64,000 nt of DNA from Limnohabitans sp. WS1 (GTDB lineage Bacteria; Pseudomonadota; Gammaproteobacteria; Burkholderiales; Burkholderiaceae_C), in contig NZ_NERU01000008.1 of the NCBI RefSeq assembly GCF_003063265.1, forward strand, positions 121,912 through 185,911, read 5' to 3'. Each line of letters opens with the position of its first letter. Positions within the stretch are counted from its first letter, which is position 1. The notes below the pieces were generated by a model, which had not been told where the DNA came from, did no database searches, and saw nothing but the letters and a program-made list of their open reading frames with translations. Both the position numbers and the translations under genes were made by a program. Positions 17,899 to 27,190 of the stretch are shown one piece after another.

Positions 17899-19773
17899 TC
17901 AACTCGCCCATCGTTCGATCAACATTTGAACGGCTTGTTCCAAGGACATGGCGCTGGTGTCGACAGTGATATCGGGTGAGTCGGGGGCTTCATAGGGGCT
18001 GTTGACGCCCGTCATGTTCGGTATCTTGCCCGCTCGCGCTTGTTGGTAAAGCCCCTTGACGTCCCTTTGCTCGCAAACCGTCAGGGGCGTGCTCACAAAC
18101 ACTTCTACAAAATCGTCAGCCCCAATCAAATCCCTGGCCATGGCCCGTTCGCGTTGATAAGGCGAAATGAACGCGGTCAACACCACCAAACCCGCGTCCA
18201 TCATCAGCTTGGCGATTTCTGCGATGCGGCGAATGTTTTCCACCCGATCGGCCGGTGTAAAGCCAAGATCGCGGTTCAAACCCTGACGCACGTTGTCCCC
18301 ATCCAGAACATAGGTGCGCACACCCCGGGCATGCAAGGCCACTTCAAGGGCGTTGGCCAAAGTCGATTTGCCCGAGCCCGACAAACCGGTGAACCACACC
18401 ACGCGTCCCCTGTGGCCATTGAGCCGCTCACGGTCTGGGCGTGCTACCGATAAGGCCTGACGGTGCACGTTTTGTGCACGCCGAAGGCCATGGCGGATCA
18501 TGCCTGCCGCCACTGTGGACTGGGTAGCGCGATCCACCAAAATGAAACTGCCCAAAGTTTTAGAGCGCTCATAAGCATCAAAAACAAGCGGTCGGCTTGT
18601 CGCCAATTTACAAACAGCGATGTCGTTGAGCTGCAAGGACCGACATGCCTCATGCGCCAAAGTATCGACCGCCACACGGTGCTTGATCTCGGTGATCGAC
18701 ACCGATGTCCACTGCGTGGCCAGTTTCAAATCGTACTGACGCCCCATCAAACCCTCATCGGCGTGCATCCACACCACAGACGCCTCGAACTGATCGGTCA
18801 TCTCCAAAGGCAAACGGCTCAAAGCCAGCACATCTCCCCGGGAAGCATCGATGGGCCGATCCAGGCACAGCGTCACGGCTTCACCTTCGCGGGCTTGGGG
18901 CAAAGAACCGTCCATCGTCACGATGTCGGACACCACCGCCAACTGGCCAGATGCCGTGACACGCACCTCATCCCCCACCTTGACCGAGCCCTCGGCCACA
19001 GTCCCACTGAAGCCCCTGAAAAACGCATCGGGCCGATTCACCCACTGCACAGGAAAGACCCAACGGGCAGACGGCGTCTTGTGCACCGGCACAGACTCCA
19101 GGTAAGCCATCAAGCTGGGGCCCAAATACCATTTTGTGTGGGGAGACTCTTCGGTGATGTTGTCACCCTTCAAAGCACTGATCGGAATGGCCGTGATGGA
19201 TTCAAAACCCAGAGTACCGGCAAAGGCTGTAAAAGCCGCTTCAATCCGCCTGAACGCACCCTCACTGAATGCCATCTGATCCATTTTGTTGACGGCCAGC
19301 ACCACATGGCGAATGCCCATCAAGGATGCCAAGAACGCGTGGCGACGCGTCTGAGTCAACAAACCCACGCTTGCATCGACCAAAACAACGGCCATGTCGG
19401 CCGTTGAGGCACCGGTCACCATATTGCGTGTGTACTGCTCGTGTCCGGGCGTGTCGGCCACGATGAATTTGCGCTTGGCAGTGGCAAAAAATCGATAAGC
19501 CACATCGATGGTGATGCCCTGCTCCCGCTCTGCCGTCAAACCATCCACCAGCAACGCAAAATCAATGTTCTTGCCCTGAGTGCCATGTTTTTTGGATTCC
19601 GCCTTCAATGCCACGATTTGATCATCCAGCAACTGCTGAGCGTCCCACAGCAAGCGGCCAATCAAGGTGCTTTTGCCATCGTCCACACTGCCGCAAGTGA
19701 TGAACCGCAGCAAATCTTGGCCCCTTTGTTGAGACAAGAAATCTTCCATGGATTTCACAACATCGCGCGACAT
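17899..19773 (-). CDS. cysNC: Bifunctional sulfate adenylyltransferase subunit 1 / APS kinase
   Basis: A 624-residue fusion. The N-terminal GTPase is CysN-like: G1 GSVDDGKST near residues 27-35, then DTPGHEQY, then NKMD. It drives APS synthesis by CysD. The C-terminal APS kinase begins near residue 455 with Walker [10 protein letters not shown], then [10 protein letters not shown] and an ISPYQRER segment; it phosphorylates APS to PAPS. The start codon overlaps the cysD stop (TGATG), so the two are translationally coupled. PAPS is the donor for sulfotransferases, and one is encoded in the same gene run (27191-30223). RaxP/RaxQ in Xanthomonas play this supplying role for RaxST. Confidence 0.95.
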   Translation of the reverse strand: MSRDVVKSMEDFLSQQRGQDLLRFITCGSVDDGKSTLIGRLLWDAQQLLDDQIVALKAESKKHGTQGKNIDFALLVDGLTAEREQGITIDVAYRFFATAKRKFIVADTPGHEQYTRNMVTGASTADMAVVLVDASVGLLTQTRRHAFLASLMGIRHVVLAVNKMDQMAFSEGAFRRIEAAFTAFAGTLGFESITAIPISALKGDNITEESPHTKWYLGPSLMAYLESVPVHKTPSARWVFPVQWVNRPDAFFRGFSGTVAEGSVKVGDEVRVTASGQLAVVSDIVTMDGSLPQAREGEAVTLCLDRPIDASRGDVLALSRLPLEMTDQFEASVVWMHADEGLMGRQYDLKLATQWTSVSITEIKHRVAVDTLAHEACRSLQLNDIAVCKLATSRPLVFDAYERSKTLGSFILVDRATQSTVAAGMIRHGLRRAQNVHRQALSVARPDRERLNGHRGRVVWFTGLSGSGKSTLANALEVALHARGVRTYVLDGDNVRQGLNRDLGFTPADRVENIRRIAEIAKLMMDAGLVVLTAFISPYQRERAMARDLIGADDFVEVFVSTPLTVCEQRDVKGLYQQARAGKIPNMTGVNSPYEAPDSPDITVDTSAMSLEQAVQMLIERWAS

Positions 19774-20723
19774 CAGAAATACCCCTCTTGCTTTTTCTTC
19801 TCCATGCTGGCCGAGGCATCTCGGTCAATCGCACGCCCTTGCCGCTCAGATTGCCGTGCGCGCATCAACTCCAGCACGATCTCGGGCAGGGTCTGAGCGT
19901 TGGACTCGATCGCCCCAGTGAGCGGATAGCAACCCAGGGTGCGAAACCGCACCTGCTTTTGGACCACTTTCTCGCCTGGTAAAAATCGAAATCGATCGTC
20001 ATCCACCATCAGCAGCATCCCGCCTCGCTCGACCACGGGCCGAACTTTGGCGAAATACAGCGGCACCACCGGTATCGACTCTTGATGGATGTATTGCCAA
20101 ATATCGAGCTCAGTCCAATTGGAGAGTGGAAAAACCCGGATGCTCTCCCCCGGTTTTGTGCGCGTGTTGAACAAGTTCCACAACTCTGGGCGCTGTTGTT
20201 TAGGGTCCCAGCGGTGGCTTGCGCTGCGCAGTGAAAAAATTCGCTCCTTGGCACGAGACTTCTCCTCGTCGCGCCGCGCACCGCCAAACACCACATCAAA
20301 CCGATGCTGATCCAGCGCCTGCTTGAGGCCTTCGGTTTTGGTCACATCGGTGTGCATTGCCGAGCCATGGTCAAAGGGATTGATGTCACGCGCAATCGCA
20401 TCAGGGTTGATGTGCACCAACAATTGCATGCCACTGGCCTGAGCCATGTGATCGCGAAACCGGTACATCTCTTGAAACTTCCACCGCGTATCCACATGCA
20501 GCAGCGCAAAAGGCGGAGGTGCTGGATAAAACGCCTTGCGGGCCAAATGCAGCATGACCGAACTGTCTTTGCCCACCGAATAGAGCATCACCGGATTTTC
20601 AGCCTCAGCCACCGCTTCGCGAATGATGTGAATGCTCTCGGCCTCCAGATGCCGCAAATGTGGCGTGATGGTCAGATTGCGGTGCTCATTTAACGCCGCC
20701 TCTGCGTTGTGTTCAATCGACAT
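19773..20723 (-). CDS. cysD: Sulfate adenylyltransferase subunit 2
   Basis: A 316-residue PP-loop ATP pyrophosphatase that makes APS from ATP and sulfate together with CysN. The PP-loop is [18 protein letters not shown] near residue 50, and [19 protein letters not shown] is the conserved family block. The C-terminus EKKKQEGYF is also typical. The ATG overlaps the end of the preceding gene by 11 bp, and its stop overlaps the cysNC start by one base. It is therefore embedded in the operon that begins with the glycosyltransferase genes. Confidence 0.96.
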   Translation of the reverse strand: MSIEHNAEAALNEHRNLTITPHLRHLEAESIHIIREAVAEAENPVMLYSVGKDSSVMLHLARKAFYPAPPPFALLHVDTRWKFQEMYRFRDHMAQASGMQLLVHINPDAIARDINPFDHGSAMHTDVTKTEGLKQALDQHRFDVVFGGARRDEEKSRAKERIFSLRSASHRWDPKQQRPELWNLFNTRTKPGESIRVFPLSNWTELDIWQYIHQESIPVVPLYFAKVRPVVERGGMLLMVDDDRFRFLPGEKVVQKQVRFRTLGCYPLTGAIESNAQTLPEIVLELMRARQSERQGRAIDRDASASMEKKKQEGYF

Positions 20724-21783
20724 ATTTAAGTTCCATACTCACCGACTTCATGCAAAAAGCCACATGCACAGCCCCCATGGGCAAAGGCCAATCAGCGGGC
20801 AGGTGTAAAAGCTGCAAAGGCCAACGCCGGTGCTGGGCCGCATTGCGGCTGGTGATCAAGCAAGGCCGTAAGTTCTCGGACCCAGTCCCGCTTTTGCTCT
20901 CGCGCTCAGTCACCAACAGATCCACTTCACCCGTTTGCAAACGCATGTCACTGCCTGCAAAACAACGAAACCCCAGGCATTGCGCCGTTGACCGCTGCGT
21001 CAGTCGCACGCCAGGCAAATGTTTGGCCATGAGCGCATCACTCACAGCCTGCGCCCGTTGATAGCGGGCCAAATACTCCGATGCTTCAGACACAGAACAC
21101 GCGCGGCCCACAAAACGGCTGACGTTTTCTTGATCGGCCGCAGTCACAGCGCCCGTCCATGCGAGCAGGGGCGTCCGATCTACAGCACAGCCATAGTCGG
21201 TTTTCGACACCACAGCCGACTCGGCCAACACACAGACTTTGCGGTGCAGACCCACAGCCGCCACCAAGGCCTGCAAGCGCTGTACATAGCTGGCGGTCAA
21301 CTCAAGTGCAATGCCGTTGGACGCCCAAGCACACAAGTCATCAATGACCAGTGAGAAGTCCACCCCTGGGGCATACACCGCTGACACCGCTTGGTCAAAC
21401 AGCGCAATCTGCCTGAGCGCCAACAACTCACCCAAACCGGGCACAAAACACAAGGCACCAAAATCAGGCCGAACACTCGCGTGATAGCCTGGGCCCAAGT
21501 CGTAAGCAAAGCGCAAAGGCCGCCCCGCAGCCATGTCCGCCAGCAAAGGGGCTCGCATTCGTAACAAATGGCCAAGCGACTGCTGGCGACTCAAATGGGT
21601 GAATCGCCGACTTGCCAAAATCGCCAGAACCTGATCCAACGATGAAGCCTCTGTTCGTTCACCTCGCTTGTCGAATGTTGGCCTTGCGCCATCAAAATCG
21701 CGCAACAAGTCCGTCAAATACGACATTACTTGCGGGGCCAAGCTTTCTTCAATCGGGCCCATGTTGCTGGTCTCACGCTCCAT
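20713..21783 (-). CDS. Uncharacterised protein, weakly PvcA/Dit1 (isocyanide synthase)-like
   Basis: A 356-residue protein that I do not recognise with certainty. The block [20 protein letters not shown], then [18 protein letters not shown], then [14 protein letters not shown] is reminiscent of the PvcA/Dit1 family, which makes isonitriles from Tyr or Trp and has a similar run of PGxxELxAL, YPPG and an acidic SDG-like site. This is a pattern-level impression only. No signal peptide or membrane segment is evident. It overlaps the upstream 70-codon ORF by 11 bp and cysD by 11 bp, so it is co-translated with sulfate-activation genes. A tailoring role in the same surface pathway is inferred. Confidence 0.6.
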   Translation of the reverse strand: MERETSNMGPIEESLAPQVMSYLTDLLRDFDGARPTFDKRGERTEASSLDQVLAILASRRFTHLSRQQSLGHLLRMRAPLLADMAAGRPLRFAYDLGPGYHASVRPDFGALCFVPGLGELLALRQIALFDQAVSAVYAPGVDFSLVIDDLCAWASNGIALELTASYVQRLQALVAAVGLHRKVCVLAESAVVSKTDYGCAVDRTPLLAWTGAVTAADQENVSRFVGRACSVSEASEYLARYQRAQAVSDALMAKHLPGVRLTQRSTAQCLGFRCFAGSDMRLQTGEVDLLVTERESKSGTGSENLRPCLITSRNAAQHRRWPLQLLHLPADWPLPMGAVHVAFCMKSVSMELKYVD

Positions 21784-21985
21784 ATGGCAAAGCCTCCACC
21801 CCCTGAAGATGAAGACATGGTGTCCCCACCAAGGTCAACAGCGGAGAGCTGTACTCAGCAGCCAGGGAAGATGCTGACAGAAGGCCCCTCATAACCAGCA
21901 CAAGGGCAGACTGCTCAAACTGCGGCGAACCTGTTGTTTGCCTATCTTTGATTGTCCAACTATCACATTCAATCTCCATATTCAT
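21773..21985 (-). CDS. Small hypothetical protein coupled to the PvcA/Dit1-like gene
   Basis: A 70-codon frame starting MNMEIECDSWTIKDRQ, with a hydrophobic middle (LVLVMRGLLSASSLAAEY) and ending LPYGA. Its stop overlaps the next gene's start by 11 bp, the same overlap length seen between that gene and cysD, which argues for real translation. No family is recognised. It fills most of the 260-bp gap after the pyruvyl transferase gene. Confidence 0.4.
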   Translation of the reverse strand: MNMEIECDSWTIKDRQTTGSPQFEQSALVLVMRGLLSASSLAAEYSSPLLTLVGTPCLHLQGVEALPYGA

Positions 21986-22043
21986 GACTTGTCACCAGGC
22001 AGTGGGGGCGACTGGGTTCATGTCGGGGGTAACCAGGGTTGGT

Positions 22044-22862
22044 TCAAAGCGCCAGGGCATCAAACCCTCGCAGCACATTGACCAGCGCTTCGTCGGGAAT
22101 GCGGCTCACGGCGTTTTCCAGCGTGTCCGACCCGCTCAAAATCGCCTCCAGCCCGCTGAAGCGGGTGTCTTGCAAATTCGAATGCAAAAAGATGCAAGGG
22201 GTACGAAATGCCCTGCAAGGCAACGCCACATGCAATCGGCTGGTGACCACCAGCTCGGCTTGCTGGTATTTGGCGAGCAAGGCCCGCGCCACTGCCAAAC
22301 GCTGCGACATATTGGTTTTCAGCGCCGCGTCCTGGACATCGTGGTGAATCAAGACATGCTCGCCCAGCACCGACAAGTCCACCGCCACAGGCGGAATGTA
22401 CGGGCAGGTGTTCACATCCACCGTGTACCGCCCTACTCGCTCGACCGGACCGGGGTCAAAGGTCAGCGTCAGGCACCCGGTGAAATAGGCTTGCACCCCG
22501 TGCTTTTCAAACAGCGCCTGGGTATGCAGGTCGCGGCAACCAATGGGCTGATGGGCTTTAAAGTAGGCCACATGGCTGGCAATCAGCGCTTCATTGGCGC
22601 AATGAAAGCTGATGAAAATGGGCGTGACCTGGGGCGGTGGCGGAAAAAACGCCAGGTCATGCATGAACCAACCGTTCATGAGCAGCTTGCAGGCCGGTCC
22701 GCTGTAGCTCGACAAGCGCTCGCGATCCATGACAAAAGCCGGCTGGATGCCCTTCTTCTTCAAAAACTGAATGGCAGCCAGAGTTTGAACGTCATCACCC
22801 AGGTTGTCTGAGCAAGTGGCGATCACGGCATGTGGCAAACGCGGGTGTTCTGGGCTCATCAA
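22044..22862 (-). CDS. Polysaccharide pyruvyl transferase family protein
   Basis: A 272-residue protein with the family opening ATCSDNLGDDVQTLAA and the diagnostic block IGCRDLHTQALFEKHGVQAY followed by FTGCLTLTF. The later VVTSRLHVALPCRAF segment is also typical. Characterised members transfer pyruvate from PEP to sugar hydroxyls as a ketal, adding negative charge to capsule or S-layer-associated glycans; donor and acceptor here are not known. Its ATG overlaps the stop of the ATP-grasp gene by four bases (ATGA). This places it in the same translationally coupled run. Confidence 0.85.
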   Translation of the reverse strand: MMSPEHPRLPHAVIATCSDNLGDDVQTLAAIQFLKKKGIQPAFVMDRERLSSYSGPACKLLMNGWFMHDLAFFPPPPQVTPIFISFHCANEALIASHVAYFKAHQPIGCRDLHTQALFEKHGVQAYFTGCLTLTFDPGPVERVGRYTVDVNTCPYIPPVAVDLSVLGEHVLIHHDVQDAALKTNMSQRLAVARALLAKYQQAELVVTSRLHVALPCRAFRTPCIFLHSNLQDTRFSGLEAILSGSDTLENAVSRIPDEALVNVLRGFDALAL

Positions 22863-24862
22863 GAATTCTCCCTAGAGGTCACTTTGGTGCGAGCACGGCC
22901 TAAGACCTGCACGCTGCGCAACACTGCTGCAGACACGGCCTGGGGCCCTGCCACCCGCTGCAGCCGTGGCAGGTCCACGGTGCCGTTGCCGGGAATGGGT
23001 GGCTGCTGAGCCGCCCAAGCCTGCCAAATGGGCCAAGTCGCACTGGCCCTTGCCAGTGCTTGGGCACCTAGGGACACAAAGGATGCCTCATCCCACACCA
23101 CCACACCACGCACATGCCGTGCGAGCCAGGTCCAATCTCCGCCTGCGGCACCAGTTGGCCAGTGCCAGCCACTCAGCACCAACACATCCCATGTGTCCAG
23201 GGGCAAGCCCACCTCTTCAAGCCCCACGCCATCGGTTTGAACCACCACAGCACCCAAAGACGGCTGCACAATGGCCGCCCGGGTACGCTCCAACAAGTGT
23301 TGACCCTGCCCTTGCACCACCGTCACCGACCCGACATAGGCGTTCAAAGCTTGAGCCACAGCCCTGCCCATCACCGGTGGACCCGGTGGACCCAAGACCA
23401 GCACCGCTGGTACGCGACCCTGGTCAACTACATAACGCTGCAAAATGCTGTCAAAAATCCAGGGCTGAGCCCCGCCCATTTGAGGTTGGGCGTTCACTTC
23501 GCAAAAGGCAGCCCCCACGGTTTTCCATGAGCGCGACACATCCGGCATCAACAAGTCCAGACCGGCAATATCCAGCCGCAATACCGCCGCAGCCCGCACA
23601 CACAAAGCCAGGTTGTCAGGATGGATCCTGGCGGTGACATCCACCGACGTTCCACCGCGCGACGAATTGGCAGAGCGACGCAAACGCAACACCTGCCCTG
23701 ATGCCAACACCGACGAGGGGTTCAAGCCACTGCGCGACATCAGGTCCCGTGCCTCCTCGTCCAACTCAATGGGCTTGTAAATCGATGACATGCCCGCCTG
23801 TTGGCGACGCATATTTTCGGCCTGCACCAACTGAGCCACGTCCATACGCCCATCACCGACCACCTGGGCAGGCTGTCGGTGGGCAACCCCCAACAATTCA
23901 CCGTTCACCACGTACACGCGGAAATCCTCGCCAGGAACATGCTTTTCCAGCAGCAAAGGACGCCCATGTCGCAAAGCCCGTGCATGGGCTTGGCGCAATT
24001 GCGTTTCGTCGCGCAGATCAGCCTCGACCCCGATACCTTGGTCCAAATCAACCGGCTTCAAAACCACCGGGTAACCCATTTGTTGGGCCGCCTTCAACGC
24101 GACCTCCAGCGAAGCCACTGGCTTCTGTGCGGGCACTGGCAGCCCAGCCATGCGCAGCAGTGCGTTGGTGGCCGCCTTGTCCTTGGCCCAGGCCGTAGCC
24201 ACGGCGCTGGTGGTATCGGTGATGGTGCTTTTGAACAAGCGTGAATGCCGCCCCCAACCCAGCAAAAAGACTCCCCCCGGCAAAGGCAATACCGGAATGC
24301 CCCTGGCCGCAGCCGCCTGCAAAATGTATCGGTTGTTGTTGCCCGCAGGTGCCCAGCGGACCAAGGCTTTGAGCCAACGGTCCAACTCGGCCTTTGCGGG
24401 ATCAGCCGGTGAATGAAATCGCTGGTTCAATGCCTGCAGCACACTTGGTAAAAGCGAACTCAATACCGTCGGCATGGGTCCGGGCACCAATAGCACGGCC
24501 TGGATTTGACCCGCATGGTCGGGCAGAGGCTTCCATGCCTCTAACACGGGCATTTCGAAAACCGTCCAACCGGCCGTCAGTTGCAAGCGCACCAAGCCTT
24601 CAGCCAGCCAGAAAAGCCAAGCGGGGCAATTTTGCAATTCAAAAGGTTGACCATCCAATACATTGGCGCTGGGCCATGGCGTGCAGGCAGACCAGGTGTT
24701 CGCACCAGCAAAATGCTTGCTATTGACCTGATCGGTCTGTACCGCCGGTGCAGCCACCTCCAATATCAAGCGCAGCACAGGCTGACGCAGACCCTGCAAA
24801 TAACCAGGTACGGCAGTGGAAGCGGCCAAGTGCACCCAGGGTCTCATTTCAGCCATTGGCAT
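22859..24862 (-). CDS. Cyanophycin-synthetase-like ATP-grasp ligase with degenerate Mur-ligase domain
   Basis: A 667-residue protein from the ATG at 24862; longer in-frame upstream sequence overlaps the previous gene and is rejected. The centre is an ATP-grasp domain very like cyanophycin synthetase CphA: ITDTTSAVATAWAKDK, then LLRMAGLPVP, VVLKPVDLDQGIGV near residue 265, and FRVYVVNGELLGVAHR near 315. The C-terminal third sits where CphA has a Mur-ligase module, but the expected GTNGKTT P-loop is replaced by GPPGPPVMGR, so ATP use there is unlikely. Function is probably ligation of an amino acid or peptide to a carboxylate; the substrate is unknown. Its start overlaps the GT2-methyltransferase stop by 14 bp. 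Confidence 0.8.
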   Translation of the reverse strand: MPMAEMRPWVHLAASTAVPGYLQGLRQPVLRLILEVAAPAVQTDQVNSKHFAGANTWSACTPWPSANVLDGQPFELQNCPAWLFWLAEGLVRLQLTAGWTVFEMPVLEAWKPLPDHAGQIQAVLLVPGPMPTVLSSLLPSVLQALNQRFHSPADPAKAELDRWLKALVRWAPAGNNNRYILQAAAARGIPVLPLPGGVFLLGWGRHSRLFKSTITDTTSAVATAWAKDKAATNALLRMAGLPVPAQKPVASLEVALKAAQQMGYPVVLKPVDLDQGIGVEADLRDETQLRQAHARALRHGRPLLLEKHVPGEDFRVYVVNGELLGVAHRQPAQVVGDGRMDVAQLVQAENMRRQQAGMSSIYKPIELDEEARDLMSRSGLNPSSVLASGQVLRLRRSANSSRGGTSVDVTARIHPDNLALCVRAAAVLRLDIAGLDLLMPDVSRSWKTVGAAFCEVNAQPQMGGAQPWIFDSILQRYVVDQGRVPAVLVLGPPGPPVMGRAVAQALNAYVGSVTVVQGQGQHLLERTRAAIVQPSLGAVVVQTDGVGLEEVGLPLDTWDVLVLSGWHWPTGAAGGDWTWLARHVRGVVVWDEASFVSLGAQALARASATWPIWQAWAAQQPPIPGNGTVDLPRLQRVAGPQAVSAAVLRSVQVLGRARTKVTSRENS

Positions 24863-27188
24863 CGCAATCTTTCTTTTCAGGTGTATCAACCCCCACCCAC
24901 CGCAACAGGTCGTCGTAACCCAAAGGGTAAAGTCCTTCTTTGCAGTGTGTGATGTAAAACTGCCAATCCCAAATGCCAGGCGGCAGCACCAAGGGCCTGC
25001 TGTTGGATCGCACGCGCAACACGGCCACACCCCAATCGAAACACCCTACAGCCACGTCCACTTCGGGGCGAGCGCGCAAATCAAAAATCGCCTTCCACAC
25101 ATCCCCGGTCCAAAACGAATGGGGTTTGGGGCGCGGTACCTGCTGCTGCAACTGCGCAGACGGCATGCAGTCATGCAACACAATGGTGCCGCCGGGCAAC
25201 AAACATTCCAGCGCGTTGTCCACATCTCGCAGCACCTGCTGGTACTCATGCAAACCATCGATGAATATCAGGTCAAAGCGTGATCGACTGGCCTCTGGCA
25301 AACGACGGTTTTGCTCAAAGTATGCATCGGACGTCATGCGGTAGTTGCCGCCTGAATTCGGGTCTACGCCCACCTTCAAGTCCAACCCGGTCATTTGAGA
25401 AAACACTTCATCGGTGTCGGTGCCAATTTCCAGATAGGCACGGTAGCCAAAACGCTGCTGCAATGCGTGCAGCACATGCAAGCGATCAAAACCTTGGTCA
25501 GCGGGTGTGGCCAGGCCAAAACGGTCCACATAGCGCAAGCTGGGGCGACCCCCTTTGGATGGCTTGGCGCTGATGCCTGCGTCAACACCGTGCACCACCC
25601 GTGGCAGGCCGGCGCCCAGCTGGCGTCCATAACGCAGCATGTCGGCCAGGGGCCAGCTCCGTGCCATGCGCCACCAGCGCAAAACGCCAGGCGGTGCCTG
25701 CGCGGCCAGCTCTTCCAGCCGCAACTCGGGCACATTACCCACCACCACCATCGGCGCACACTGCCAGCCCATGGCCTGCGCTTGTTGCAGTGCAGCCTCC
25801 AGAGCTTGGGTAACCTGAGTGTCGCCATAGGGCAAGACCCACAATTCGGGCAGAGAGTCGTTGTTGCCCACATGGCACAGCCCTGCAGTGGCCCAGCGCG
25901 GGTCGGCGTCGGCACAAGTCCACACCCTTGCAAAGGGCAACGCCCTGGTCGGCGGCAATTGCAAATCGGCCAGCCGTCGCGCTGTTCGCGGACTGTAATA
26001 ACGCTCCAAAGCAGCACACAAACGCTGAATCTGGCGATTGCGGATGAAAGTGGTGTTCTGCCCCCCTGCATTGCGGTACTGCCGGTACAACAGGTGGGGC
26101 ACGCGCACAAAGCGCCCCAGCAAGAAACTGCGCATCAGCAAGTCGTAATCGTCGGCCACAGTCAATCCCGCTCGATAGCCCCCGACCGCATCGTACAAAG
26201 ACCGAGTCCATGCACGAGGATGGTTGGGCAAACCCACCAAGTGCTGCACGGTTCGGGCATTGATGTCGGGCGTGCGCTGCACACTCACCACCTGGCCACC
26301 CAATGCGTCCCACTGACGCCAGTACATCGAATAACCGAAGCCAGCATCCCATCCATACCAATGCGATAACCCGGTTTCCTCGTACACCTCGGCACACTCG
26401 CCAAACACAAAACCGGCTTGCGGATGCGCCAAAAACGCCTCCAACAGGCGCTGCAAGGCATCGGGCATCAGTTCGTCGTCGTGGTCCAGCTCCAGCAAGA
26501 TGTGGCCACGCCCCATGCTCGCTGCCATGCGCTTGACCGAACCAATGCGGCCCATGTGCTCTGCCAGCATGACCTTGACCACCCGTGGGTCATCCAACGG
26601 GGCAATGCAGTCACGAAACGTGGCGCAATCGTCGCCGGAATCGTCCACCACTATCCACTCCCAGTGCGGATAGGTTTGCGCCAACAAAGACTGGTACGCC
26701 CGCTGCAAACGGGGGCCCGAACGGTAGGCTGCTGTCAACACGCTCACCAGCGGTTGTGGCGGCAAATCGGCCTTAGGCGGGTGAGCAGTCAGCTCAGCTG
26801 GAAAGGGGTCGGTGGCGCTCAGCCAGCAATTGAGCAAGGCATTCGGATCCACCCGGGACACATCGGGCACATGCAACCAGCCCCGGCGCTGCACCCACGG
26901 CAAAGCATTCAGCTCTGGAAAGTCCTGTGCATCGCCGCCCACCGAGACCATCACCATCGGCTCATGGATCAGAGTCATGGGGGGCTGTGCCTGACGGGCA
27001 TGGCGCACGCAGCGCATGTCCTGCTCTTGCAGGCGTTCACACAGGGCTTGCCAGTCCGCTTGGATGGGGGCATGGGCGCTGCACGCATCCCATACAAACA
27101 CATGCACGGTCAACATGGGCGGTACCAGTGCTGTGACCACGGCTTGGGGTGCCAGGCTCATGTTCGTGGGCAGATGGCTGGGGACCAT
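24849..27188 (-). CDS. Glycosyltransferase family 2 / class I methyltransferase fusion
   Basis: A 779-residue two-domain enzyme. After about 140 unassigned residues comes a GT2 (GT-A fold) domain: VSVLTAAYRSGPRLQRAY near 147, IVVDDSGDD near 175, and the metal-binding DHDD near 235. The C-terminal part, from about 575, is a class I SAM methyltransferase of the Methyltransf_24 type: YLEIGTDTDEVF, LIFIDGLHEY near 638, and LLPGGTIVLHDCMP near 662. Together they would add a sugar and methylate a glycan. The ATG at 27188 lies 2 bp after the upstream stop; the TTG two codons earlier is less likely. Confidence 0.87.
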   Translation of the reverse strand: MVPSHLPTNMSLAPQAVVTALVPPMLTVHVFVWDACSAHAPIQADWQALCERLQEQDMRCVRHARQAQPPMTLIHEPMVMVSVGGDAQDFPELNALPWVQRRGWLHVPDVSRVDPNALLNCWLSATDPFPAELTAHPPKADLPPQPLVSVLTAAYRSGPRLQRAYQSLLAQTYPHWEWIVVDDSGDDCATFRDCIAPLDDPRVVKVMLAEHMGRIGSVKRMAASMGRGHILLELDHDDELMPDALQRLLEAFLAHPQAGFVFGECAEVYEETGLSHWYGWDAGFGYSMYWRQWDALGGQVVSVQRTPDINARTVQHLVGLPNHPRAWTRSLYDAVGGYRAGLTVADDYDLLMRSFLLGRFVRVPHLLYRQYRNAGGQNTTFIRNRQIQRLCAALERYYSPRTARRLADLQLPPTRALPFARVWTCADADPRWATAGLCHVGNNDSLPELWVLPYGDTQVTQALEAALQQAQAMGWQCAPMVVVGNVPELRLEELAAQAPPGVLRWWRMARSWPLADMLRYGRQLGAGLPRVVHGVDAGISAKPSKGGRPSLRYVDRFGLATPADQGFDRLHVLHALQQRFGYRAYLEIGTDTDEVFSQMTGLDLKVGVDPNSGGNYRMTSDAYFEQNRRLPEASRSRFDLIFIDGLHEYQQVLRDVDNALECLLPGGTIVLHDCMPSAQLQQQVPRPKPHSFWTGDVWKAIFDLRARPEVDVAVGCFDWGVAVLRVRSNSRPLVLPPGIWDWQFYITHCKEGLYPLGYDDLLRWVGVDTPEKKDCDANG

Positions 27189-27190
27189 CT

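Noticed and set aside
24863..25030. N-terminal extension of the ATP-grasp gene
   Set aside because: The extra 56 codons are Cys/Trp-rich, overlap the conserved methyltransferase end of the previous gene, and precede a better-placed ATG.
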